Below are positions 17,618 to 25,627 of a stretch of 59,086 nt of DNA, piece after piece. Source of the stretch: Pseudomonas sp. UBA4617. GTDB taxonomy: Bacteria; Pseudomonadota; Gammaproteobacteria; Pseudomonadales; Pseudomonadaceae. Numbering within the stretch: the stretch's first letter is position 1; each line of letters begins with the position of its first letter. The translations under genes and the position numbers were made by a program. The stretch lies in assembly GCF_002386445.1 (NCBI RefSeq), contig NZ_DGIR01000023.1, positions 1 through 59,086 of the forward strand, in the 5' to 3' direction. The notes beneath the pieces are model-generated. The model was not told the DNA's origin and ran no database searches. It worked only from the letters and a program-made list of their open reading frames with translations.

Positions 17618-18037
17618 TTATTCCCGGTCCTTGAGCTTTTCGGAGTACTCGTGGGCCTGGTCAGGGCTGTGGTGCTTGCCATCAGCGGCACGGCTTTGCT
17701 CGGCTCCTTGCCACAGGCGTTCCAGATCGTAGAACTGGCGGGCAGCGGCGGTCATCATGTGCACGATGACGTCGTTCAGGTCCAGCAACACCCAATCGCT
17801 GTCGCCCTTGCCTTCTTCGCCCAATGGCTGGGCGCCCTTGGCCTTGACCGCTTCGCGAACCTTTTCCAGCATCGCGTTGATCTGACGGTTGGAGGTACCG
17901 GTGGCAATGATCATGTAATCAGTCAGGCTGTGCTTATCGCGGACGTCGATGACCTGGATGTCCTGGGCCTTGACGTCTTCCAGCGCTGCCTTGGTCAGGG
18001 CAACCAGTTCTTCGCCGTGGATTTTCTGCTTGGTCAT
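17618..18037 (-). CDS. rsfS: Ribosome silencing factor
   Basis: RsfS binds L14 on the large subunit and blocks joining of the subunits in starvation. The 139-residue form starts at MTKQKIHGEELV; the core DUF143 block (VIDVRDKHSLTDYMIIATGTSNRQ) and DWVLLDLNDVIVHMM are intact. The C-terminal 30 residues after LERLWQ are charged and variable. The Shine-Dalgarno is weak (GAG, 9 bases upstream). Located between nadD and rlmH, as in most proteobacteria. Confidence 0.94.
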   Translation of the reverse strand: MTKQKIHGEELVALTKAALEDVKAQDIQVIDVRDKHSLTDYMIIATGTSNRQINAMLEKVREAVKAKGAQPLGEEGKGDSDWVLLDLNDVIVHMMTAAARQFYDLERLWQGAEQSRAADGKHHSPDQAHEYSEKLKDRE

Positions 18038-18080
18038 ATAAAACTCGTTCAACTCGTTGGATGAGGCGCCAGAGGCACCG

Positions 18081-18740
18081 TCAGTTAGGCGCACGATACA
18101 GTTCGTGCGCCTCGATGTAGGCCAGTACGGCGTCCGGCACCAGGAACCTCACCGACTTGCCGCTGGCCAGCAGCTGTCGGATCTGTGTAGCCGACACCGC
18201 AAGCGGCGTCTGCCAGACGAACGAAATGTTTCCCGCCGGGCCGGACATGGCGGTGGGATCGCTCTCCGAGCGCGCAGCCAGCAGGTTGCGTAGCTCGTCA
18301 GGGGGTTCGACGTCGGCATCCGGGCGTTGCAGTACCAGGATGTGACAGTGTTGCAGCAATTCTTCCCAGCGGTGCCAGGCGGGCAGGGCGCAAAAGGCAT
18401 CCCAGCCCAGCACCAGGAACAGCTGGTCGTTGGCGCCGAGCTCGGCACGGATCGACTCCAGCGTATCGATGGTGTACGAGGGCTTGTCGCGCGCCAGCTC
18501 ACGGGCATCCACGCTCAGGCAGGGCACGCCCTGCACGGCGCCTTGCACCATGGCCAGGCGGTCCTTGGCAGCCACTTGCGGGGTGTCGCGGTGCGGCGGC
18601 CTGGCATTGGGCAACAGGCGCAGCTCGTCCAGCCCCATGAACTCGGCTACTTCCAGCGCGCTGCGCAGGTGGCCGATGTGCACGGGGTCGAAGGTGCCGC
18701 CTAGAATGCCGATGCGCCGGACTGCCTGGGCCTTGCTCAA
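18081..18740 (-). CDS. nadD: Nicotinate-nucleotide adenylyltransferase
   Basis: NadD converts nicotinate mononucleotide and ATP to deamido-NAD in NAD synthesis. The 219-residue protein has the nucleotidyltransferase motif GGTFDPVHIGH near its start and SATQIRQLL at its C-terminus (the ISSTxIR equivalent). No ATG precedes the conserved strand RIGILGG; the best start is a TTG at 18738-18740, one base after the proA stop, with AGGAG about 11 bases upstream. A rare start codon may keep synthesis low. Confidence 0.93.
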   Translation of the reverse strand: MSKAQAVRRIGILGGTFDPVHIGHLRSALEVAEFMGLDELRLLPNARPPHRDTPQVAAKDRLAMVQGAVQGVPCLSVDARELARDKPSYTIDTLESIRAELGANDQLFLVLGWDAFCALPAWHRWEELLQHCHILVLQRPDADVEPPDELRNLLAARSESDPTAMSGPAGNISFVWQTPLAVSATQIRQLLASGKSVRFLVPDAVLAYIEAHELYRAPN

Positions 18741-18741
18741 T

Positions 18742-20013
18742 TCAGCAGGACTCCTGGCCGCGCAGCTGGCCGTCGCCGATCACCACATACTTCTCGCAGG
18801 TCAGGCCTTCCAGGCCGACCGGGCCGCGCGCATGCAGCTTGTCGGTGGAAATACCGATCTCGGCACCCAGGCCGTACTCGAAGCCGTCGGCGAAGCAGGT
18901 AGGGGTATTGAGCATGACCGACGCCGAGTCGACTTCGGCCATGAACTGGCGAGCTTCGCCCTGGTGCTCGCTGATGATCGAATCGGTGTGGTGCGAGCCA
19001 TAGTGGTTGATGTGTTCGATGGCCTGGTCCAGGCCATCGACCACGCGGATCGACAGGATCGCATCCAGGTATTCGGTGTGCCAGTCGGCCTCGGTGGCCG
19101 GCCTGGCGTCGATGATCGCCCGGGTGCGCTCGCAGCCACGCAGCTCGACGCCCTTCTGCTGGAAGCGGCGGGCCATTTCTGGCAGGAAACGCTCGGCCAT
19201 CTGCTGGTCGACCAGGAGGGTTTCCATGGCACCACAAATGCCGTAGCGGTAGGTCTTGGCGTTGAACGCCACGCGCCAGGCCTTGTCCAGGTCGGCATGC
19301 TGGCTGACATAGATATGGCAGATGCCATCCAGGTGCTTGATCACCGGTACGCGGGCATCACGGCTGATGCGTTCGATCAGGCCTCGGCCACCGCGTGGCA
19401 CGATGACGTCGACGTACTCCGGCATGCTGATCAGGGCACCCACGGCCTCGCGGTCGGTGGTCTCGACCACCTGCACCACCGCCGCCGGCAGGCCGGCTGC
19501 CGCAAGGCCACGCTGGATGCAGGTGGCAATCGCGCGATTGGAATGGATGGCTTCGGAGCCGCCACGCAGGATGGTCGCGTTGCCCGACTTCAGGCACAGA
19601 CTGGCGGCATCTATGGTCACGTTCGGACGCGATTCGTAGATGATCCCGATCACCCCCAGCGGCGTACGCATCTTGCCCACCTGAATACCCGAAGGGCGGT
19701 AGCTCATGTCGCGGATGGCACCGACCGGGTCCGGCAGGCTGGCGACCTGGCGCAGGCCGGTGATCATGCCATCGATACGCGCCGGGGTGAGTGCCAGACG
19801 GTCGAGCAGTGCCGGCTCCAGGCCGTTGGCGCGACCGGCAGCCAGATCCAGCTCGTTGGCAGCGGTCAGCTCGGCACGGGCGGCATCCAGCGCGTCGGCG
19901 GCAGCCTGCAGGGCGCGGTTCTTCTGCGCAGTGCTGGCGCGACCGATCACCCGGGAAGCCTCGCGGGCAGCGCGACCCAGGCGGGTCATATAGTCAAGAA
20001 CGGACTCAGTCAT
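18742..20013 (-). CDS. proA: Gamma-glutamyl phosphate reductase
   Basis: ProA reduces glutamyl-5-phosphate to glutamate semialdehyde with NADPH in proline synthesis. The 423-residue length is typical. Landmarks include the nucleotide-binding block CLKSGNATILRGGSEA, the active-site Cys in HLDGICHIYV, and the C-terminal ARGPVGLEGLTCEKYV. It heads the minus-strand run proA-nadD-rsfS-rlmH-mrdA-rodA-mltB-rlpA and is divergent from mpg. Confidence 0.97.
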   Translation of the reverse strand: MTESVLDYMTRLGRAAREASRVIGRASTAQKNRALQAAADALDAARAELTAANELDLAAGRANGLEPALLDRLALTPARIDGMITGLRQVASLPDPVGAIRDMSYRPSGIQVGKMRTPLGVIGIIYESRPNVTIDAASLCLKSGNATILRGGSEAIHSNRAIATCIQRGLAAAGLPAAVVQVVETTDREAVGALISMPEYVDVIVPRGGRGLIERISRDARVPVIKHLDGICHIYVSQHADLDKAWRVAFNAKTYRYGICGAMETLLVDQQMAERFLPEMARRFQQKGVELRGCERTRAIIDARPATEADWHTEYLDAILSIRVVDGLDQAIEHINHYGSHHTDSIISEHQGEARQFMAEVDSASVMLNTPTCFADGFEYGLGAEIGISTDKLHARGPVGLEGLTCEKYVVIGDGQLRGQESC

Positions 20014-20108
20014 GGGTTCGATGTCTTGGCGAAGGGGAAATCGGCTGATTATAACTGCCGCGCAGGTGTACGCCCAGCGGTGGCTGGCGGATGGTCGAAA
20101 ATGGGCGG

Positions 20109-20162
20109 GGTTATCGGGTAGAAAAGATGTAACAGGGTTATCGAAAATCTTCCCCCTGTTAC
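20109..20162. promoter_or_regulatory. Repeats in the proA-mpg divergent promoter region
   Basis: GGGTTATCG occurs twice as a direct repeat (20109-20117 region and 20135-20143), and GTAACAGGG (20129-20137) pairs with CCCTGTTAC (20154-20162), an exact 9-bp inverted repeat with a 16-base loop. The two signals overlap. This is the only clear structure in the 248 bases between proA and mpg; it could be an operator or a leader hairpin. Confidence 0.45.
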
Positions 20163-20261
20163 CGGCAACGAGGCCGGAGCTATCGACATCGCATCCGATT
20201 CAGCCTCGATTAAGCCATTCATTGCTATCATCCCCGCCTTCCCCAGCCGCGAACTGCCCGC

Positions 20262-20930
20262 ATGCCAGCACTGCCCGACAGCTTCTTCGATCGCGACGCC
20301 CAGATCCTGGCCAAGGCCTTGCTGGGCAAAGTCATTCGTCACCGCCACGGCAACCTGTGGCTGGCCGCACGGATCATCGAGACCGAGGCCTATTACCTCA
20401 CCGACAAAGGCAGCCACGCCTCGCTCGGCTACACCGAAAAGCGCAAGGCGCTGTTCCTCGATGGCGGGCACATCTACATGTACTACGCGCGTGGCGGCGA
20501 CTCGCTGAACTTCAGTGCACACGGGCCGGGCAACGCGGTGCTGATCAAGTCCGCCTATCCTTGGCAGGATGCGATCTCAGGACCGAACAGCCTGGCGCAG
20601 ATGCAACTGAACAACCCCGACGCCAGCGGCAACCTGCGCCCGGCCGAGCGCCTGTGCGCCGGGCAGACGCTGCTGTGCCGCGCCCTCGGCCTGAAAGTGC
20701 CGCAGTGGGACGCCCAGCGCTTCGACCCCGAACGCCTGTACGTGGAGGACTGCAGCATCGCCGTGCCGCGGGTCATCCAGACGGCCCGCCTGGGCATCCC
20801 GCATGGCCGCGACGAGCATCTGCCCTACCGTTTCGTCGACGCCGGGTACGCCCGTTTCTGCACGCGGAACCCGTTGCGTCGAGGCCAAGTCGAAGGCCGC
20901 GACTTCTTCATTCTCGAACAAGGAAGCTGA
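20262..20930 (+). CDS. 3-methyladenine DNA glycosylase (AAG family)
   Basis: A 222-residue enzyme that should excise alkylated and deaminated purines in base-excision repair. The AAG fold is recognisable from RIIETEAYYLTDKGSHAS (catalytic Glu and nearby Tyr), the intercalating region GGHIYMYYARGG, and the C-terminal RFVDAGYARFCTRNP. The ATG at 20262 has little Shine-Dalgarno. It is followed after 3 bases by the DedA-PAP2 gene. Orthologous genes in pseudomonads are annotated as mpg. Confidence 0.92.
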   Translation: MPALPDSFFDRDAQILAKALLGKVIRHRHGNLWLAARIIETEAYYLTDKGSHASLGYTEKRKALFLDGGHIYMYYARGGDSLNFSAHGPGNAVLIKSAYPWQDAISGPNSLAQMQLNNPDASGNLRPAERLCAGQTLLCRALGLKVPQWDAQRFDPERLYVEDCSIAVPRVIQTARLGIPHGRDEHLPYRFVDAGYARFCTRNPLRRGQVEGRDFFILEQGS

Positions 20931-20933
20931 ACC

Positions 20934-22250
20934 ATGGGCCAATGGCTTGACAGCCTGACCGGCTGGCTCAGCGCCAACCCGCAGTGGCTTGGCCTGGCAA
21001 TTTTCCTGGTGGCGTGCATCGAATGCCTGGCCATTGCCGGCATCATCGTGCCAGGCACCATCCTGTTGTTCGCGGTCGCGGTGCTGGCCGGCAGCGGCAC
21101 CTTCAGCCTGGGCGAAACGCTGCTGCTGGGCTTTCTCGGCGGCCTGCTCGGCGACGCCGTGTCCTATGCAGTGGGCAAGCATTTCCACCAGAACATCCGC
21201 CGCCTGCCGTTGCTGCGTCACCACCCGGAATGGATCGGCAGCGCCGAAACCTATTTCCAGCGCTACGGCATCGCCAGCCTGCTGGTGGGACGCTTCATCG
21301 GGCCGTTGCGCCCCATGCTGCCGATGGTCGCCGGCATGTTCGACATGCCGCTGCCGCGCTTCATCGCCGTCAGCCTGGTGGCCGGCGCGGGCTGGTCGGT
21401 GGCCTACCTGCTGCCCGGCTGGGCCACGGGTGCAGCCATGCGCCTGCCATTGCCGGAAGGCTTCTGGCTGGATGCCGGCATCATCGCCGGCACCCTGGCA
21501 GTGACCATCGGCTTGAGCCTGAACACCAGCATTCGCGACCAACGCCACGGCACCCGCCTGATCGCCGGCATGAGTTTCGTCGCCCTGGCCGGGGTGTTCC
21601 TGGGCTGGCCCTACCTGCACGAATTCGACCAAGGCGTGATGACACTGGTACAGGAGCACCGCAGCCAGGCAATCGATGGCGCCGTGGTGTTGGTGACCCG
21701 GCTGGGCGATTTCCGCACCCAGCTGGTCCTGGGCGGCCTGCTGACCGGCCTGCTGCTGCTTGCCCGGCAGTGGCGCCACGCGCTGTTTGCCGCAGGCGCG
21801 CTCATGGGCACGGCGTTTGCCAACGGCAGCCTGAAATGGCTGTTCGCCCGGGCCCGTCCTGAAGTACTCAGTGACCCCTTGACCAGCTACAGCATGCCCA
21901 GCGGGCACAGTTCGGCATCGTTCGCGTTTTTCCTGGTGCTGGCCGTGCTGGCAGGACGCGGGCAGCCGCCACGGATGCGCCTGACCTGGGTCACGCTGGG
22001 CTGCATTCCGGCACTGGCGATCGCCCTGTCGCGGGTGTATCTGGGGGCGCACTGGCCTACCGACATCCTCGCCGGGGCCCTGCTGGCATGCTGCGTATGC
22101 GCGCTGAGCCTGGCTTTGGCGCAGCGACAGCAGACCCTGCCGGCCTTGCCGCTGCGGGTGTGGTGGCTGGTATTGCCGGCGTGCATCGCGTTACTGGCGT
22201 TCTTTGCCTTGCATGCGTTGCCGCAGGCGTTGTTGCGCTATCAATACTGA
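20934..22250 (+). CDS. DedA-PAP2 fusion: probable undecaprenyl-phosphate recycling protein
   Basis: This 438-residue polytopic membrane protein joins two domains. Residues about 1-185 are DedA-type (IECLAIAGIIVPGTILL, GRFIGPLRPMLPMVAG), a family shown to include undecaprenyl-phosphate translocases. Residues about 225-420 are a PAP2 phosphatase with all three motifs intact: KWLFARARP, PSGH and SRVYLGAHWPTD. A phosphatase of this type can convert undecaprenyl pyrophosphate to the monophosphate in the periplasm. The fusion therefore suggests dephosphorylation and return flipping by one protein; Legionella LssY has a similar layout. Function here is inferred. AAGGAAG precedes the ATG, 3 bases after mpg. 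A hairpin spans the stop codon. Confidence 0.88.
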   Translation: MGQWLDSLTGWLSANPQWLGLAIFLVACIECLAIAGIIVPGTILLFAVAVLAGSGTFSLGETLLLGFLGGLLGDAVSYAVGKHFHQNIRRLPLLRHHPEWIGSAETYFQRYGIASLLVGRFIGPLRPMLPMVAGMFDMPLPRFIAVSLVAGAGWSVAYLLPGWATGAAMRLPLPEGFWLDAGIIAGTLAVTIGLSLNTSIRDQRHGTRLIAGMSFVALAGVFLGWPYLHEFDQGVMTLVQEHRSQAIDGAVVLVTRLGDFRTQLVLGGLLTGLLLLARQWRHALFAAGALMGTAFANGSLKWLFARARPEVLSDPLTSYSMPSGHSSASFAFFLVLAVLAGRGQPPRMRLTWVTLGCIPALAIALSRVYLGAHWPTDILAGALLACCVCALSLALAQRQQTLPALPLRVWWLVLPACIALLAFFALHALPQALLRYQY

Positions 22251-22256
22251 TAGCGC
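22235..22256. other. 9-bp hairpin spanning the stop codon of the DedA-PAP2 gene
   Basis: GCGCTATCA-ATAC-TGATAGCGC is an exact 9-bp inverted repeat; the TGA stop at 22248-22250 lies in its right arm. No T-run follows on either strand. It sits between convergent genes. Confidence 0.65.
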
Positions 22257-22307
22257 CGTGCAGGAGCGGCGTGGTGTCGCGAAAGCGCCAGCGCACGCGA
22301 CATCGGG

Positions 22308-22898
22308 TCAGGCAAACAGCTCGCCCTGAATCCGCTCCAGAAGTCTCTGGATCTCGCCCAGCCGCTGCTGCGGCGAGTCGAGGGTCAGCAGGTCCAGCTT
22401 GTCCTCCTCCATGAACGGCAACAGGTAGGCCAACTGGTTGGCCAGCGCCTGCCGCCCGCCTACCGGACGCGGCATGTCCAGGGCCTCCACCATCGGGTGC
22501 TCGCCCAGCGCTACCAGCAATGCCAGCAGGTCGTCGTCGGCCTCGAGCAACGGGCTGTCCGCCTGCTCCGGCAACCATTGCACCTGCCCCACCAGCAGCT
22601 GGTCCTTCTGCACCTCGGTGCTCTCCAGGCTGAAGCGCCGCATACCTTCGACGCGAATGCCCAACAAACCGTTATCCTGCTGCACGAAATCGCGGATCAC
22701 CGCCTCGCAGCCGATCGAGGCCACCACCGGCGGCGCCTTGCCGACCTGTTCGCCTTCCAGGATGCACACCACACCGAAACCTTCGCCCTGCTTCATGCAG
22801 CGGCCAATCATGTCCAGGTAGCGCGCCTCGAAAATCTGCAGATCGAGAAAGCAGCCAGGAAACAGCACGGTATTGAGCGGAAACAGCGGTAGCGTCAT
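22308..22898 (-). CDS. LON substrate-binding (N-terminal) domain protein
   Basis: A 196-residue protein made only of the LON N-terminal domain, beginning LPLFPLNTVLFPGCFLDLQIFE and ending in a helical segment; the ATPase and protease parts of Lon are absent. Such stand-alone proteins are widespread in proteobacteria and have no agreed function; binding of a protein or peptide is the family expectation. GAGG stands 7 bases before the ATG. The start is 9 bases after the lrgB stop, so it is the third gene of an lrgA-lrgB-LON operon. Confidence 0.88.
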   Translation of the reverse strand: MTLPLFPLNTVLFPGCFLDLQIFEARYLDMIGRCMKQGEGFGVVCILEGEQVGKAPPVVASIGCEAVIRDFVQQDNGLLGIRVEGMRRFSLESTEVQKDQLLVGQVQWLPEQADSPLLEADDDLLALLVALGEHPMVEALDMPRPVGGRQALANQLAYLLPFMEEDKLDLLTLDSPQQRLGEIQRLLERIQGELFA

Positions 22899-22907
22899 TG
22901 CAAGTCC

Positions 22908-23624
22908 TCAAGCCACCAGGCTGACCGCCAGCGGCAGGAATACCGCCGTGGCCACCCCCATCAGGCTCATCGCCAGCGCGGCAAAGGCGCCGCATTCGTC
23001 ACTTTCCTGCAGGGCCACCGAAGTGCCCACCGCATGCGCGGTCACACCCAGCGCCATGCCCCGCGCCTCGGGGCTGTGCACGCCGCAGCGGCTCAGCAGC
23101 GCCGGGCCGAAGATGGCCCCGAGCACCCCGGTGATCAACACGAACACCGCCGCCAGGGCCGCCACCCCGCCAATCTGTTCGGCCACCAGCATGGCGATCG
23201 GCGAAGTCACCGACTTCGGCGCCATGGTCATGAGGATCATGTGTTCGGCACCGAACCACCAGCCGAGCACCAGGCAGAACAGCGTGGCAAACAGGCCTCC
23301 GATTACCAGCGTAGTAAAGATGGGCCAGAACAGCTGCCGGATACGCCGCAGGTTCAGGTACAGCGGCACCGCCAGGGCCACGGTGGCAGGCCCCAGCAGG
23401 ATGTTCATGATCTCCGTGCTCTTGCGGTACTCGCGGTAGTCGATGCCGAACAGCAGCAGCACGCCGATCACCAGCAGCATCGATACCAGCACCGGCTGCA
23501 GGAAGATCCAGCGGGTCTTCTCGTAGGCGGCCAGCACCACTTGGTAGGCACCGAGGGTAATACCTATACCGAACAAGGGATGGTGCACCACCGCGTCGAG
23601 CGCGCCTTGCCAGTCAGGAATCAT
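22908..23624 (-). CDS. lrgB: LrgB/CidB-family membrane protein
   Basis: A 238-residue integral membrane protein with about 6-8 hydrophobic segments and the family blocks FGIGITLGAYQ, TMAPKSVTSPIAM and GVTAHAVGTS. LrgB works with LrgA in holin-like control of murein hydrolases in Staphylococcus and in pyruvate or glycolate transport in other organisms; the role in pseudomonads is not fixed. Its ATG overlaps the lrgA stop by four bases (ATGA). Confidence 0.9.
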   Translation of the reverse strand: MIPDWQGALDAVVHHPLFGIGITLGAYQVVLAAYEKTRWIFLQPVLVSMLLVIGVLLLFGIDYREYRKSTEIMNILLGPATVALAVPLYLNLRRIRQLFWPIFTTLVIGGLFATLFCLVLGWWFGAEHMILMTMAPKSVTSPIAMLVAEQIGGVAALAAVFVLITGVLGAIFGPALLSRCGVHSPEARGMALGVTAHAVGTSVALQESDECGAFAALAMSLMGVATAVFLPLAVSLVA

Positions 23625-23983
23625 GGCTGCTCCTCGCGGCGGCCCTGGCGCTGGATGAGCTTTTGCATCAACACGCCAACAAACGCCAGGGTCACCAGGC
23701 AGGAAATCAGCAACGCCCCGACGATGGCCCAGAAGTCAGCGGCAATGTCTCTGGCATACACCATCACCCCCACCGCCGGTGGCACCAGCAACAGCGGCAG
23801 GTAGCGCAGCAGGCTGCTGGCCGCCTCGTTCAGCGGCTTGCCAACCTCTCCACGGGCCATGAGAAAACACAGCAGCAGCAACAGGCCGATGATCGGCCCC
23901 GGCAGAAACGGCACCACCAAGTGGTTGATCGCCGTACCCAGCAACTGGAACAGCACCAGCCAGGTCAGACCACGCAACAGCAT
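23621..23983 (-). CDS. lrgA: LrgA/CidA-family holin-like membrane protein
   Basis: A 120-residue protein with four predicted membrane helices and the family motif NHLVVPFLPGPIIGLLLLL. Two ATG codons are two codons apart; GAGGGAG sits 6 bases before the second (23981-23983) but touches the first, so I chose the second. It is the first gene of the minus-strand operon with lrgB and a LON-domain gene; maoC runs divergently 144 bases away. Confidence 0.9.
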   Translation of the reverse strand: MLLRGLTWLVLFQLLGTAINHLVVPFLPGPIIGLLLLLCFLMARGEVGKPLNEAASSLLRYLPLLLVPPAVGVMVYARDIAADFWAIVGALLISCLVTLAFVGVLMQKLIQRQGRREEQP

Positions 23984-24127
23984 AAGCATCTCCCTCGTGC
24001 ACGACTGCCATTATAAGCATGCGGCCGCTTTATACCGATATTCGCCGAAATACCTGCAACTTGACTGAAACGGTTCGCCGTGCTGATCTTGCACATTCGT
24101 ACCAACTGACAACTTGGAGAGCCCGCG

Positions 24128-24583
24128 ATGCCCTATGTACCGGTTACAGAGCTTTCGCAGTACGTTGGTAAGGAACTGGGCCATTCGGCCTGGCTGAAGA
24201 TCGACCAGCAGCGCATCAATCTGTTCGCCGAAGCCACAGGCGATTTCCAGTTCATCCATGTGGACCCGGCAAAGGCGGCGCAGACGCCGTTCGGCAGCAC
24301 CATCGCTCATGGTTTCCTGACGTTGTCGCTGATACCCAAGCTGATCGAGGACATCCTGGTCCTGCCGCAAGGGCTGAAGATGGTGGTGAACTACGGACTG
24401 GACAGCGTGCGTTTCATCCAGCCGGTCAAGGTCGATAGCCAGGTGCGGCTGAAGGTGGAACTGGCAGAGGTGTCGGAAAAGAAGCCGGGGCAGTGGCTGC
24501 TCAAGGCGATTGCCACGCTGGAGATCGATGGCCAGGACAAGCCGGCCTATATAGCTGAATCGCTCTCCCTGTGTTTTGTCTGA
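24128..24583 (+). CDS. MaoC-type hot-dog (R)-enoyl-CoA hydratase
   Basis: A 151-residue single hot-dog protein. The catalytic pair of (R)-specific enoyl-CoA hydratases is present as Asp39 and His44 in ATGDFQFIHVDP, with the following TIAHGFLTLSL block. It should hydrate trans-2-enoyl-CoA; in pseudomonads such enzymes feed (R)-3-hydroxyacyl-CoA to polyhydroxyalkanoate synthesis or fatty-acid turnover, and the exact substrate cannot be told here. It stands alone between divergent lrgA and prmA. Confidence 0.9.
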   Translation: MPYVPVTELSQYVGKELGHSAWLKIDQQRINLFAEATGDFQFIHVDPAKAAQTPFGSTIAHGFLTLSLIPKLIEDILVLPQGLKMVVNYGLDSVRFIQPVKVDSQVRLKVELAEVSEKKPGQWLLKAIATLEIDGQDKPAYIAESLSLCFV

Positions 24584-24591
24584 TGGATTTC

Positions 24592-24610
24592 GGGGGCGCT
24601 GCACGCCCCC
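24592..24610. terminator. GC-rich hairpin after the MaoC gene
   Basis: GGGGGCG-CTGCA-CGCCCCC is a perfect 7-bp stem 8 bases after the maoC stop. No T-run follows, so it is a weak terminator candidate. Confidence 0.5.
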
Positions 24611-24706
24611 ATGCCAAGCCGATCCACAAATCCCCCGCACTCGCGTAAACTGCCAGCCTTCGCGCAGCCTGGGGCTGCCCCTGTCGATTTACCAAAGGTG
24701 CCCGCC

Positions 24707-25585
24707 ATGCCCTGGCTGCAAGTACGCCTGGCCATCAGCCCGGAACAAGCCGAAACCTACGAAGATGCCCTGCTCGAAGTGGGCGCTGTTTCGGTCACGT
24801 TCATGGACGCCGAAGATCAACCGATCTTCGAGCCAGACCTCAACACTACCCCGCTGTGGTCGCACACCCACCTGCTGGCCCTGTTCGAGGCCGATGCCGA
24901 GCCCGAGCAGGTGTTTTCCCACCTGCGCCTGCTGACCGGTGCCGAGCTGCCCGAGCACCAGGCCGAGGTGATCGAGGACCAGGACTGGGAACGCAGCTGG
25001 ATGGACAACTTCCAGCCAATGCGCTTCGGCCGCCGCCTGTGGATCGTGCCCAGCTGGCACGAAGCTCCGGAAAAGGACGCGGTGAATCTGCTGCTCGACC
25101 CGGGCCTGGCGTTCGGTACCGGCACCCACCCGACCACAGCCCTGTGCCTGGAATGGCTCGACGGCCAGCAGCTGGAAGGCACCCAGGTGCTGGACTTCGG
25201 TTGCGGCTCGGGCATTCTGGCCATCGCCGCGCTGCTGCTGGGCGCCCGCGAGGCCGTCGGTACCGACATCGATGTACAGGCCATCGAGGCTTCGCGCGAC
25301 AACGCCCAGCGCAACGGCATCGCCGATGAAAAGCTGGCGCTGTACCTGCCCGAACACATGCCGGCGATGCAGGCCGACGTACTGGTCGCCAACATCCTCG
25401 CCGGCCCGCTGGTGTCGCTGGCGCCGCAGCTGTCCGGGCTGGTCCGCCCCGGGGGCCTGCTGGCGCTGTCGGGCATCCTCGCCGAACAGGGCGAAGAAGT
25501 GGCTGCGGCCTATGCCGCCGACTTCGAGCTGGACCCGATCGTCGTGCGCGACGGCTGGGTACGCATCAGTGGTCGCCGCCGTTAA
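24707..25585 (+). CDS. prmA: Ribosomal protein L11 methyltransferase
   Basis: PrmA trimethylates L11 with S-adenosylmethionine. The 292-residue protein has the L11-recognition N-domain followed by a linker and the methyltransferase domain with the SAM loop VLDFGCGSGILAIAA and the NIL motif in VLVANILAGPL. The start MPWLQVRLAI matches the family; an upstream in-frame ATG is not supported. AAAGGTG lies 7 bases before it. Confidence 0.96.
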   Translation: MPWLQVRLAISPEQAETYEDALLEVGAVSVTFMDAEDQPIFEPDLNTTPLWSHTHLLALFEADAEPEQVFSHLRLLTGAELPEHQAEVIEDQDWERSWMDNFQPMRFGRRLWIVPSWHEAPEKDAVNLLLDPGLAFGTGTHPTTALCLEWLDGQQLEGTQVLDFGCGSGILAIAALLLGAREAVGTDIDVQAIEASRDNAQRNGIADEKLALYLPEHMPAMQADVLVANILAGPLVSLAPQLSGLVRPGGLLALSGILAEQGEEVAAAYAADFELDPIVVRDGWVRISGRRR

Positions 25586-25627
25586 GCCGGCCTAGAATAC
25601 TTTTCTGCACAGTTCCCGGATTGCCGC

